A DNA stretch of 64,000 nt from Bacteroides sp. (GTDB lineage: Bacteria > Bacteroidota > Bacteroidia > Bacteroidales > Bacteroidaceae): positions 1-64,000 of the forward strand of contig NZ_JASLER010000002.1 of NCBI RefSeq assembly GCF_030151085.1, read 5' to 3'. Below are positions 1 through 8,792 of the stretch, piece by piece (the stretch's first letter is position 1; each line of letters opens with the position of its first letter). The translations under genes were made by a program, and so were the position numbers. Under the pieces are notes generated by a model. That model made no database searches. It worked only from the letters and a program-made list of their open reading frames with translations, and was not told the origin of the DNA.

Positions 1-2
1 GT

Positions 3-1418
3 CTGCTATTCGGATACGATACGGCAGTAATATCTGGTGCGGAAAAGGGACTTCAGGCGTTCTTTATGGGGGCCGATTTTCAATACACAGACACGATGCA
101 CGGCATTACTTCTTCCAGCGCACTAATTGGCTGTATTATTGGTAGTGCTCTTTCCGGTATATTTGCATCAAGACTTGGTCGTAAGAAATCACTTTTTATA
201 GCTGGTTTCTTCTTTTTCTTATCAGCATTGGGCTCTTATTATCCGGAGTTCTTGTTCTTCGATTATGGAGAACCCTCTTTTTCCCTACTGATTGCGTTTA
301 ACTTTTATCGTGTAGTAGGTGGTATAGGCGTAGGTCTCGCATCGGCAATCTGTCCGATGTATATTGCAGAAATTGCGCCAAGTAATATTCGTGGTACGTT
401 GGTATCATGGAACCAGTTTGCCATAATCTTTGGTCAGTTGGTGGTGTACTTCGTCAACTTTATTATTTTAGGTAATCATGTTAATCCTGTAATAGATTTG
501 GTGAATGGGGTCAATCAAATTATGAATCCGGAAGCAGCTGCATGGACTACCGCAACAGGTTGGCGCCTAATGTTTGGTAGTGAAGCATTTCCTGCCGGTA
601 TATTTACCTTACTGGTATTGTTAGTGCCCGAAACTCCGCGTTATCTTGCCATGTGTGGTAAGGATGAAAAAGCATTGAGTGTATTGAGCCGTATTAACGG
701 TCTTGCAAAAGCTAAGGTTATCTTATCTGAAATCAAAGCAAGCACCGAAGAAAAGAAAGAAAGACTCTTCACTTACGGATGGATGGTTATCTTTATTGGT
801 ATCATGTTGAGCGTCTTCCAACAAGCAGTAGGTATCAACGCTGTACTTTACTTTGCTCCGCGCATATTCGGTACAATGGGTATGGGCAATCCGATGGTAC
901 AAACGGTTATCATGGGTATCATCAATATTCTGTTTACCTTGTTGGCTGTATTTACAGTTGAAAAATGGGGTCGTAAACCGTTACTTATTTCCGGTTCTAT
1001 CGGTATGGCAATAGGTGCTTTCGGTGTAGCTCTATGCAACATGATAGCAGGTCTTCCGCCGATTTTCTCGGTTGTAAGTATCATGATTTACAGTGCTTCA
1101 TTCATGTTTAGCTGGGGACCGATCTGCTGGGTATTGATTGCAGAGATCTTCCCGAACACTATTCGTGGAACAGCGGTTGCTATTGCGGTAGCATTCCAAT
1201 GGATATTCAATTTCATTGTTTCATCTACCTTCCTGCCGATGTACAACATGCGCCTTGGAGAAATGGGCGATAGCTTCGGACACATGTTTGCTTACGGATT
1301 GTATGGCATCATTTGTATAATAGCTGCTATCTTCGTATGGAAGCTTGTTCCCGAAACAAAGGGCAAGACATTGGAAGATATGACCCAACTGTGGAAGAAT
1401 AGAAAAAATAAAAGCTAA
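3..1418 (+). CDS. Sugar/H+ symporter of the MFS (XylE-like), 5' partial
   Basis: Inner-membrane sugar porter of the major facilitator superfamily. The reading frame is open from base 3, and residues before the first ATG (base 66) read GYDTAVISGA, the conserved TM1 motif of sugar porters, so the true start lies before the window. Further family motifs are RLGRKK in loop 2-3, PETPR at the end of TM6, and PETKGKTLE at the C-terminus. About 471 residues are visible; a full XylE-like protein is usually 460-490, so only a short N-terminal piece is missing. The substrate is probably a monosaccharide such as xylose, but it cannot be fixed from sequence. Confidence 0.92.
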   Translation: MLFGYDTAVISGAEKGLQAFFMGADFQYTDTMHGITSSSALIGCIIGSALSGIFASRLGRKKSLFIAGFFFFLSALGSYYPEFLFFDYGEPSFSLLIAFNFYRVVGGIGVGLASAICPMYIAEIAPSNIRGTLVSWNQFAIIFGQLVVYFVNFIILGNHVNPVIDLVNGVNQIMNPEAAAWTTATGWRLMFGSEAFPAGIFTLLVLLVPETPRYLAMCGKDEKALSVLSRINGLAKAKVILSEIKASTEEKKERLFTYGWMVIFIGIMLSVFQQAVGINAVLYFAPRIFGTMGMGNPMVQTVIMGIINILFTLLAVFTVEKWGRKPLLISGSIGMAIGAFGVALCNMIAGLPPIFSVVSIMIYSASFMFSWGPICWVLIAEIFPNTIRGTAVAIAVAFQWIFNFIVSSTFLPMYNMRLGEMGDSFGHMFAYGLYGIICIIAAIFVWKLVPETKGKTLEDMTQLWKNRKNKS

Positions 1419-1438
1419 TTGGCAGTTTATTGCATAGA

Positions 1439-1472
1439 AATGGGCTACTTCATTCAACTGAAGTAGCCCATT
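1439..1472. terminator. Bidirectional terminator hairpin
   Basis: A perfect 14-bp inverted repeat (1439-1452 with 1459-1472) around a 6-nt loop lies between the convergent sugar transporter and phosphodiesterase genes. T-rich sequence follows on the plus strand, consistent with factor-independent termination. Confidence 0.85.
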
Positions 1473-1490
1473 CTTTATATTATATAGAGG

Positions 1491-2687
1491 TTATTTCAAT
1501 ATACCACGTATACGTTCGAATTGTCCATCCGTTTTCTCAGGTGCGATTTGCAGCAAATAAGAAAGGAGAGAGTAGATATCTACATTGACAAAACCGGTAG
1601 AAGTGTATCCTTTCTTGAAATCCGGTCCTATGGCTCTAAATATAACCTGCATTTCAGGGCTCTGCGGAAAGTAACCGTGAGCACCTTTGTTACTTCGTGC
1701 TACATCGGTAAATTGCCAGCCCAATTCTGGGGCAACTACTATATCGCCAATACGATCACTTTCACTGTAGTTCAACTCAGCGGGAATTTCTTCTTTCTTC
1801 CATACATGGATATGAGCTACTCCTTTCAGTGCATTATAGATAGAGTCACGATAACCTTTTTTTGAAAAAATGGAAGTCGGGGTACGACCTTCTACTACTT
1901 CGCACCATTCCGGTTTAAGATATTGATTCATATTCACCACACGTTCCGGACTGATATCCATCATACCATGATCGGAAGTAACGATAAGATTAATGTTATC
2001 TGCAAAAGGAAGGCTTTCTATCCGGTTACGCAGAACTCCTATCAAACTATCTACATATTGCACTACTGTACCGGTTTCTTTACTGCATGGTCCATTATGG
2101 TGACCGCTACCATCCGGTTCTTCAAAATAGAGCATGGTTAGTCTTGGACGTTCTTCCTCCGGTTTTTGCAACCAGGTAAGCACAGTATCTATACGCTGTT
2201 CAAAACTGAGATGAGGATTGGCAGTCCACATTCTATAATAAGTAGGATGAGTGCCCTTAATGGCAATATCTGAGCCTACCCAATACATATTTGCGGTCTT
2301 CAAGCCTTGCTTTTGAGCAGTAACCCAAATAGGTTCTCCCAAATAATAATCCGGATTATTACGAGTAGCCGAATCTCCCATAGAATAATGCCGTTTATTC
2401 TTTGCGTCCCAAAAGGAATTATTGACTATGCCATTATGGGCAGGGACTAATCCTGTAGCAATGGTATAATGGTTTGGAAAAGTAGAAGCAGGATAGGAGG
2501 GAAGCATAACAGCTTTCACACCTTCTTGCCCCATTCGATCCAGATTAGGCGTTTTGTACATAGTTGGATAATCCCAACGAAAACCATCGAGCGAGACAAT
2601 AACTGTATAATGTTGTTTCGGATTCAGAGCATTCAGTGGCATCAAAAAGAGCAAAAGACTGAATACACTCATAATAAGTTTATGCAT
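1491..2687 (-). CDS. Secreted nucleotide pyrophosphatase/phosphodiesterase (alkaline phosphatase fold)
   Basis: 398 residues with an N-terminal signal peptide (about 1-20), so it probably acts in the periplasm or at the outer membrane. It belongs to the type I phosphodiesterase/nucleotide pyrophosphatase family. VSLDGFRWD carries the first metal ligand (D34), ASTFPNHYTIATG carries the likely Thr nucleophile (T69), and a TSDHGM motif carries later metal ligands. The EPDGSGHHNGP segment fits the remaining zinc-site Asp/His. The substrate (nucleotides or other phosphodiesters) is not determinable. It is transcribed alone from a TAnnTTTG promoter and converges on the sugar transporter. Confidence 0.9.
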   Translation of the reverse strand: MHKLIMSVFSLLLFLMPLNALNPKQHYTVIVSLDGFRWDYPTMYKTPNLDRMGQEGVKAVMLPSYPASTFPNHYTIATGLVPAHNGIVNNSFWDAKNKRHYSMGDSATRNNPDYYLGEPIWVTAQKQGLKTANMYWVGSDIAIKGTHPTYYRMWTANPHLSFEQRIDTVLTWLQKPEEERPRLTMLYFEEPDGSGHHNGPCSKETGTVVQYVDSLIGVLRNRIESLPFADNINLIVTSDHGMMDISPERVVNMNQYLKPEWCEVVEGRTPTSIFSKKGYRDSIYNALKGVAHIHVWKKEEIPAELNYSESDRIGDIVVAPELGWQFTDVARSNKGAHGYFPQSPEMQVIFRAIGPDFKKGYTSTGFVNVDIYSLLSYLLQIAPEKTDGQFERIRGILK

Positions 2688-2717
2688 ACATTATTTTATT
2701 TAAAAATTAAATAATAG

Positions 2718-2725
2718 CAAAGGTA
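2718..2725 (-). promoter_or_regulatory. Bacteroidetes -7 box for the phosphodiesterase
   Basis: On the minus strand this reads TACCTTTG, matching the Bacteroidetes -7 consensus TAnnTTTG, about 30 nt before the phosphodiesterase start. No good -33 TTTG is visible. Confidence 0.6.
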
Positions 2726-2770
2726 TGAAAGTTTTGTTTGCACATGAAGAAATATTCTAATTTAGAAAGA

Positions 2771-4027
2771 TTACAGACTCCAAATTCCACTACTTCTTTC
2801 CAATTCAACAAGTGCAGCATTATAATTGAAAAGCGTTTCAATGTATTGCGCCTGCACATCATCATAAGTGCGTTGTGCATTCAGAATTTCGAGTAAAGAT
2901 ACTTCTCCGCGATTATAACTGTACACCTTTCCGTCAAGCACTTCTTGTGCTTGCTTCAAGATGCCACCTTCATAATGTTTTAGTTGTATGGTTTGAGATT
3001 GGAATTGTTGGTATGCCTCCATCACTTCCCGCTGAACTTGCAGGCGCATTTGGTCATATTGCAATTCCGCTTGTTTGGCACGAAAACTGGCAGCATTGAC
3101 ACTTCCACGATTCAAGGACGAGAAGTTCAGAGGAATGGCAATTCCGGCACTTACCCCATTGAATGCGGGAGCAGGAGCTTCTTCATTGCGTACTCGCTTA
3201 TTGTAACTCCAACCTAAAGAAAATTCCAAATCAGGTCGTTTCTCGCGTTTGGCCAAAGTTAATTCCCGACGCGCTACTTCCGCGTTCTTCAAAGCAGCTG
3301 ATAAATCGGAACGATGATTGATGGCTGCTTCTATTAAATCATTGAGAACGAAAGTTTGCTCCGGCTTTTGCAATGCCCCTGAGGGGTTGAAGAGGGTATC
3401 GGTAACGGCAGTACCAGTAAAGGGAGAAAGCTGCGTGCAAGCTTGTTTTAAACCAGTCTCTGCCTGAAGAACTTCATTATACATGATGCTGGCTTCCAAT
3501 TTGCTTTGAATAGCTTCCACTTCCATGATTTTGCCAGATACCCAGCGGATACTATCCGATTGTGCCAAGCCATGCATATTACTCCAAGCACTTTTCTTGA
3601 TGTCATAGAGCTGCTTCTGTTTCATTACTTCCATATAAGCAAGGGTGGCATCTGCACGCAGATTACGAAAATAATCGGTAAGTACTATCTCAGCCAGTTC
3701 ACTTTGACTGCGTGCCAGTTTAATGCCGGCAGTTCTTCGTCCTAAAGTTACGTTCTGCGAGAGCCCCAACTCATAGCTCTGCCCCATTTGCAAGGTGTGG
3801 TCTTCGTTGTTAGAATAAGTGAAGGAGAGTGACGGATCATCAAACACTTTCGCAGCAATTACATCGGCACGTGCTGCACTGACATTCATCTTTTCGGCCG
3901 CATATTCCAGATTATCCGTACATACTTTATGAATATATTGCTGGTAAGTAATAGACTTGGTTACTTGTGCCTGCACAGAGCAAGCACTGAGAGTAACCAT
4001 TAATAGTATAACATTATATCTTTTCAT
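2771..4027 (-). CDS. TolC-family outer-membrane efflux channel (CzcC/CusC-like)
   Basis: 418 residues; outer-membrane component of a tripartite heavy-metal efflux pump. The N-terminus has a signal sequence with LSACS, so it may be a lipoprotein. The body is the long amphipathic-helix pattern of two OEP repeats, with a conserved GEVSLLEILNAQRTYDDV segment typical of CzcC-like proteins. Its start overlaps the 3' end of the CzcA-like gene by 14 bp, so the two are translationally coupled. It is the last gene of the four-gene metal efflux operon. Confidence 0.92.
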   Translation of the reverse strand: MKRYNVILLMVTLSACSVQAQVTKSITYQQYIHKVCTDNLEYAAEKMNVSAARADVIAAKVFDDPSLSFTYSNNEDHTLQMGQSYELGLSQNVTLGRRTAGIKLARSQSELAEIVLTDYFRNLRADATLAYMEVMKQKQLYDIKKSAWSNMHGLAQSDSIRWVSGKIMEVEAIQSKLEASIMYNEVLQAETGLKQACTQLSPFTGTAVTDTLFNPSGALQKPEQTFVLNDLIEAAINHRSDLSAALKNAEVARRELTLAKREKRPDLEFSLGWSYNKRVRNEEAPAPAFNGVSAGIAIPLNFSSLNRGSVNAASFRAKQAELQYDQMRLQVQREVMEAYQQFQSQTIQLKHYEGGILKQAQEVLDGKVYSYNRGEVSLLEILNAQRTYDDVQAQYIETLFNYNAALVELERSSGIWSL

Positions 4028-7000
4028 CTTCTTCCTGTTTATTCTGATTTTTATTTTCTGTTCTCTTCTCCATCATATAATATAAAGTAGGGAGAATATA
4101 TAAGGTTACTACTGTGGCAAATAGCAATCCGTAAACAATAACAGTAGCCAAGGGACGTTGTACATCCGAACCGATACCTGTACTCAAAGATGCAGGAAGC
4201 AAGCCCAGTACAGCAACGGTAGCCGTCATTAAAATAGGGCGGAACCGATGACGAACACCTGTAACCACGGCGTCGCGCAAATCACGTCCGCGTTCCCGCA
4301 GGTTATTGATATGAGACACCATGATAACTCCGTTCTGGATAGCGACACCAATCAACGCAATGAACCCTACGGCCGAAGAAACATTCAGCGTCATTCCCCG
4401 TACATTCAATGCCAACATGCCGCCAAAGAGTGCCATTGGAACTACACACATTAATAAAGATGCCTGCCGGAATTTACCAAGAGCGGCAAACAGCAGTAAT
4501 AACATAATGCCCAATGCCAAAGGTACAATAACTCCCAGACGGCTGTAGGCACGGTGTTGATTTTCAAATTGTCCTGCCCATTTCAGATGAAATTCCTCAT
4601 GGTTGTATTTCACCTGCCGGTCTATCATTCCATTGGCTTTCTGTAAGAAAGAAGTAAGGTCGATACCGCGCAGATTTACACGAATCGTAAGATGCCGTTT
4701 GTTCATTTCACGAGATATGGTGCTGGCGCCGGTAGTCAGCTTGATATCGGCTACCTGACTCAACGGGATTTTAGCTCCTGAACCTGATGTCAGCATCAAA
4801 CTACCGATACGCTCAGGTGTGTTACGCATCTCTTCGCTGAAGCGACAGATAACATCGTAGGATTTACTACCTACAAATATTTGTGAGATTGCTTTTCCAC
4901 CAATAGCAAGTTCAATCAAATCAGCAACATCCGAAACATTCAGTCCGTATTGAGCTATACGATCACGATTTGCCACAATCTGGAGTTGGGGCAGAGGAGG
5001 TTCCTGATCTACAGCTACATCCGTAGCACCGGGAATTTGTTTGATTACATTCACTACCTTATCGGCAATATGACGCGTCTCGGTGATGTCTTCACCATAT
5101 ATTTTCAGAGCTAGGTCACTGTGTGCACCGGCTATCTGGTCCATCACCATATCGATGATAGGTTGGGAAAAGCCTACAGAGTAACCGGGCATCTTCATAA
5201 GTGTATCGTTCATTGCCTCAATCAACTGGGCTTTATTGCGTCCGGTTGTCCAGCTATCATACGGTTTCAGACCCACTCCACACTCTATATGTGACAATGA
5301 AAATGCTTCGGCTCCTTCATCATCACGCCCCACCTGGGTCATGACGTATGATACTTCGGGGAATTTGCTTAATACCTTTCTCAAATCGGCTCCCATCTCC
5401 TTAGAACGTTCTATGGAGATGCCCGGAGGCAGTTGTACCTGAATCCAAACAGCACCTTCGTCCAAGGGCGGGAGAAAATCTTTACCTACCGTATAACTTA
5501 ATACTCCGGCAAAAAGGAGAATGCCTGCCAATACACCTAACACTGCTTTAGGGCAATCAATCACCCGAACTACTTGGGCATGGTAAAGCATCTGCAACTT
5601 CTCCAACCAACGGTTATGATATACCTTGCGTGGCTTACGATAAGCCATGTATGCCAGTCCCGGAATTAAGAATAAGGCTACGCACAAGGCTCCAATCAGT
5701 GCGTAACCTACCGTATAGGCCATAGGAGTAAAGAGCTTTTTCTCTATGTGTTCAAATGCAAATAAAGGAAGGTAAGCAGTAATGATAATCAGCACGGAGA
5801 AGAAGATGGGACGTGCTACTTCGGTGGTACGCCGCAATATGGAATCTTCTGCCAACATCTCGTCCGGATGACGTTCACGCTTCTTCAAGATGGTTTCCAT
5901 CATAACAATAGAACCATCTACAAGAATACCAAAGTCTATGGCTCCCAATGAAAGCAAATTGGCCGGAATGTCAGTAACATGCATCAGGATAAATGCAATC
6001 AGTAAGGACAAAGGTATGGTGAGTGCTACGAGTAACGCACCCCGCCAACTACCTAAGAATAAGATAAGCACTAATACCACTAAAACCATACCCATAAATA
6101 AGGTATGCGAAACCGTATGAAGTGTCATCTCTACGAGATTAGTGCGGTCCATAAAAGGATGAATGCGAGTACCCTTAGGCAGTACATCGTTGTTCAGTTC
6201 ATCAATGGCAGCGTGTACACCTTCGAGTACTTGTGAGGGATTCTGCCCACGTAGCATTTGTACAATACCTTCCACGCCATCGGAGTAGTTACGCTTACCA
6301 TCATAAAAGCCCAGTACACCTTTGCGTTCGAGATTACCGTATTTCAGCGTACCTATATCATTGAGGTATACCGGAACACCTTTATCGGTCTTGATAACGA
6401 TACGACCCAAATCTTCGAGATCTTTTACAAGGCCGATGCCCCGGATGACGTAGCTTAAATCACCGCGACTCAGCATGCTTCCACCTGCATTAACGTTGTT
6501 CATGGACACTTTCTCGGTAACATCGGCTAGTGAAATTCCATATTCCTCCATTTTACGAGGTTCCAACTCTATTTGATACTGGGTGGTGATGCCGCCGTAG
6601 TTGCTCACATCGGCTACTCCTGTCACTTGTTTCAAGCGGGGAATAATGACCCATTTGTGCAGGTCGGTTATTTCGCGTAAATCCAGATTATCACTTTCTA
6701 TCACGTAGCGATAGATTTCTCCGGTAGGAGAGGTTAACGGATTAAGTCCCGGTACAGCATCGTATGGCAGTTCTACATCAATAAGACGCTCCTGTACTCG
6801 TTGGCGAGCCCAGTAATCGTCAATACCGTCATCAAAGACCAGCACTACGGTACTCAGTCCGAAAGTATTTTTACTTCGCATTACATTCAATCCGGGCATA
6901 CCGTTAACTGCACGTTCGATGGGAATTGTTATTTGTTGTTCTATTTCTTCGGCTGCCAGTCCCGGAACTTGGGTCACAATTTGTACGGTGGTATCTGCAA

Positions 7001-7121
7001 TGTCCGGATAAGCATCAATTGCCAATCGGGTCCACGAATAATAGCCCACCACTGCAATGAAGCTGAATAAGACGAACATCAGTCCTCGACGATGTATCGC
7101 CAGAAATATAAGTTTCTTCAT
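4014..7121 (-). CDS. Heavy-metal RND efflux pump (CzcA/CusA family)
   Basis: 1035 residues, the usual length of HME-RND inner-membrane proton antiporters that export divalent (Czc) or monovalent (Cus) metal ions. The TM4 motif IDFGILVDGSIVMMET is present with the proton-relay acids D396, D402 and E409. Two large periplasmic loops and twelve predicted membrane helices follow the RND pattern. It lies 15 bp after the CzcB-like adaptor and overlaps the TolC-like gene. The D/D/E triad resembles CzcA more than a drug pump, but the metal cannot be assigned. Confidence 0.95.
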   Translation of the reverse strand: MKKLIFLAIHRRGLMFVLFSFIAVVGYYSWTRLAIDAYPDIADTTVQIVTQVPGLAAEEIEQQITIPIERAVNGMPGLNVMRSKNTFGLSTVVLVFDDGIDDYWARQRVQERLIDVELPYDAVPGLNPLTSPTGEIYRYVIESDNLDLREITDLHKWVIIPRLKQVTGVADVSNYGGITTQYQIELEPRKMEEYGISLADVTEKVSMNNVNAGGSMLSRGDLSYVIRGIGLVKDLEDLGRIVIKTDKGVPVYLNDIGTLKYGNLERKGVLGFYDGKRNYSDGVEGIVQMLRGQNPSQVLEGVHAAIDELNNDVLPKGTRIHPFMDRTNLVEMTLHTVSHTLFMGMVLVVLVLILFLGSWRGALLVALTIPLSLLIAFILMHVTDIPANLLSLGAIDFGILVDGSIVMMETILKKRERHPDEMLAEDSILRRTTEVARPIFFSVLIIITAYLPLFAFEHIEKKLFTPMAYTVGYALIGALCVALFLIPGLAYMAYRKPRKVYHNRWLEKLQMLYHAQVVRVIDCPKAVLGVLAGILLFAGVLSYTVGKDFLPPLDEGAVWIQVQLPPGISIERSKEMGADLRKVLSKFPEVSYVMTQVGRDDEGAEAFSLSHIECGVGLKPYDSWTTGRNKAQLIEAMNDTLMKMPGYSVGFSQPIIDMVMDQIAGAHSDLALKIYGEDITETRHIADKVVNVIKQIPGATDVAVDQEPPLPQLQIVANRDRIAQYGLNVSDVADLIELAIGGKAISQIFVGSKSYDVICRFSEEMRNTPERIGSLMLTSGSGAKIPLSQVADIKLTTGASTISREMNKRHLTIRVNLRGIDLTSFLQKANGMIDRQVKYNHEEFHLKWAGQFENQHRAYSRLGVIVPLALGIMLLLLFAALGKFRQASLLMCVVPMALFGGMLALNVRGMTLNVSSAVGFIALIGVAIQNGVIMVSHINNLRERGRDLRDAVVTGVRHRFRPILMTATVAVLGLLPASLSTGIGSDVQRPLATVIVYGLLFATVVTLYILPTLYYMMEKRTENKNQNKQEEDEKI

Positions 7122-7136
7122 ATTTCAGTGCAGCTT

Positions 7137-8243
7137 TTAGTTGGCATTCAGTAAATAGAAAGCGCCGTCGGAAATATATTTCTCACCGGCTTGCAGACCG
7201 GATAGAATGATGCTTTTGTCACCATCGGTTGCAGAAGTTTCTACCTTACGTTTCCGGTATTGATTATCACCTGTAGCTACCAATACATAAGCCTGGTTCT
7301 CCTCCTGCAAAATGGCGGCTGTAGGGATAAGAATGGTTTCTGCTGCTGCATCAGTAAGTTTTACGGTGGCATACATGGCAGGTTTCATCAATCGCTCTTT
7401 GTTATTACAGGCTATGAGGACTTCGACCGAACGGGTTTCTTCATCCAACATTTCGCTAATGTGATAGATACTGCCACTAAAAGTACGGTTGGGCTGTGAT
7501 ATCAAAGAGATGTCTACCTGCTTCAATGCAGAAAGCAGGGGCAAGTCTTTCTCTTTTACATTGGCGGCCACCCATACTTCATTCAAATCGGCTACAACAG
7601 CTACCGGCTCTGCGTCCTCTTTAATGAACTGGCCGATGACAATACTATTTTTAACCACCTCGCCTGCTATGGGAGAACGTACAATCATCGGTTGTCCCAA
7701 CACAAGTTCATCAGGTTTTATTTGGAATACTTTCAGTGCAGCCAAGGCATTCTCGTAATCTTTCTTTTTTAGTTCGTAGTTGACTTCTGCTTCTTCTACT
7801 TCTTTCTGAGCGCTGACTTTGTGCGCATACAAGTCCTTTTCACGGCGGAGGTTCTTAGAGGCCAGTTCCATTTCCTGTTTTGCCTGGTAATAGACTTTGC
7901 CGGTTTCAAAGAAATCGGGCGAACTGATCTCAAAAAGCGGACTGCCCGGACTTACTTTTTGTCCCAAACGGATGAATGAGCGGGTTACCCGTCCGGCAAA
8001 CGGGGAAGCTACTTCTGCATAATGATTGGGAATGGCTTTTACCACACCCGACACAGTAAATGTCATCTGATGCAGTTCTTTTTTAGCCTCACTGATTTGC
8101 AGCTTTTGCGCTATAGGGGACTGAGGAGATATCGTAATAGTATCTCCTGATACAATAAATTCTTGAGTTTCTTGTTCATTCTTGGGGCTGGTACATGCAT
8201 GACACATCATGCCTACCAAGCACAATATACCTATATATTTCAT
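7137..8243 (-). CDS. RND efflux periplasmic adaptor (CzcB/CusB-like lipoprotein)
   Basis: 368 residues. A short signal peptide ends in a lipobox-like MMCHACTS, so the protein is probably lipid-anchored and periplasmic. Domains in order: N-terminal biotinyl-lipoyl half (VASPFAGRVTRSF), an alpha-helical hairpin at about 120-175, second lipoyl half (VRSPIAGEVVKNS), beta-barrel, and C-terminal membrane-proximal domain. It bridges the CzcA-like pump and the TolC-like channel encoded immediately downstream. It starts 55 bp after the His-rich small protein gene. Confidence 0.93.
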   Translation of the reverse strand: MKYIGILCLVGMMCHACTSPKNEQETQEFIVSGDTITISPQSPIAQKLQISEAKKELHQMTFTVSGVVKAIPNHYAEVASPFAGRVTRSFIRLGQKVSPGSPLFEISSPDFFETGKVYYQAKQEMELASKNLRREKDLYAHKVSAQKEVEEAEVNYELKKKDYENALAALKVFQIKPDELVLGQPMIVRSPIAGEVVKNSIVIGQFIKEDAEPVAVVADLNEVWVAANVKEKDLPLLSALKQVDISLISQPNRTFSGSIYHISEMLDEETRSVEVLIACNNKERLMKPAMYATVKLTDAAAETILIPTAAILQEENQAYVLVATGDNQYRKRKVETSATDGDKSIILSGLQAGEKYISDGAFYLLNAN

Positions 8244-8298
8244 TATTTCTTGTCGTTAATATGAATAATCTGAAAAACTGATTTCTTACAAATGCAGA

Positions 8299-8646
8299 TT
8301 ATGCTTGACAAGAAGGGGGAGAACGCAGATGAAAAGAGTAAGAACGCCTGACAGCAGTTTTAATGATACTTTGTGAATAGATAAAACCTAAAAAGAACAG
8401 GACGAAAGGTACTACCGGCAAACTAGTCGTTGCATCTATGAAGAAGGCATTAAACAAGGCAACTGTTTCTATTTCGGCTGCATTGTGCGAATGATGCATG
8501 CCCGGCAGAAACGGATGCGAGTGAGTGACGAGGTAGTCATTGATGATGTGAGTATGGGTAAAGGCTGTATTTCCCACATAATAATATACGAATATTACTA
8601 TGAGGAGTGATTTTAATATGTTGATAAATAGCCTTTTCACATGCAA
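8299..8646 (-). CDS. Small His-rich membrane protein at the head of the metal efflux operon
   Basis: 115 residues, not assigned to a named family. A hydrophobic helix near residues 8-28 is followed by a His-rich stretch (THTH, THSH, MHHSHN) and a second hydrophobic helix near 75-97. The histidine spacing suggests metal binding on the periplasmic side. It is the first gene behind the operon promoter and is followed by the adaptor, pump and channel genes, so a metal-sensing, buffering or delivery role is a fair inference. Function is unproven. Confidence 0.7.
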   Translation of the reverse strand: MHVKRLFINILKSLLIVIFVYYYVGNTAFTHTHIINDYLVTHSHPFLPGMHHSHNAAEIETVALFNAFFIDATTSLPVVPFVLFFLGFIYSQSIIKTAVRRSYSFHLRSPPSCQA

Positions 8647-8662
8647 TGCGTCTGTTCGCCGG

Positions 8663-8670
8663 CAAAGGTA
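8663..8670 (-). promoter_or_regulatory. -7 box for the metal efflux operon
   Basis: Minus-strand TACCTTTG lies about 17 nt before the start codon of the His-rich protein. The leader would be very short. No convincing -33 element is visible. Confidence 0.55.
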
Positions 8671-8754
8671 CTACAAATTATTATTTATTTTAACCTATGG
8701 AGGATATATTCTTATTTTTATAGATGGGTTGATACATTATGTAAGTAATAACCG

Positions 8755-8762
8755 TACCTTTG
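8755..8762 (+). promoter_or_regulatory. -7 box for the GNAT-nitrilase gene
   Basis: TACCTTTG on the plus strand, about 30 nt before the start at 8793. A TTG lies near 8729-8731 at slightly long spacing. It is divergent from the metal efflux operon promoter. Confidence 0.55.
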
Positions 8763-8792
8763 TACCGTTTTTTATAAAATGTAACAAGAGAG

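Noticed and set aside
66..1418. Sugar transporter gene starting at the ATG at base 66
   Set aside because: The frame is open upstream and codes for the conserved GYDTAVISGA motif, so the gene is 5' partial.
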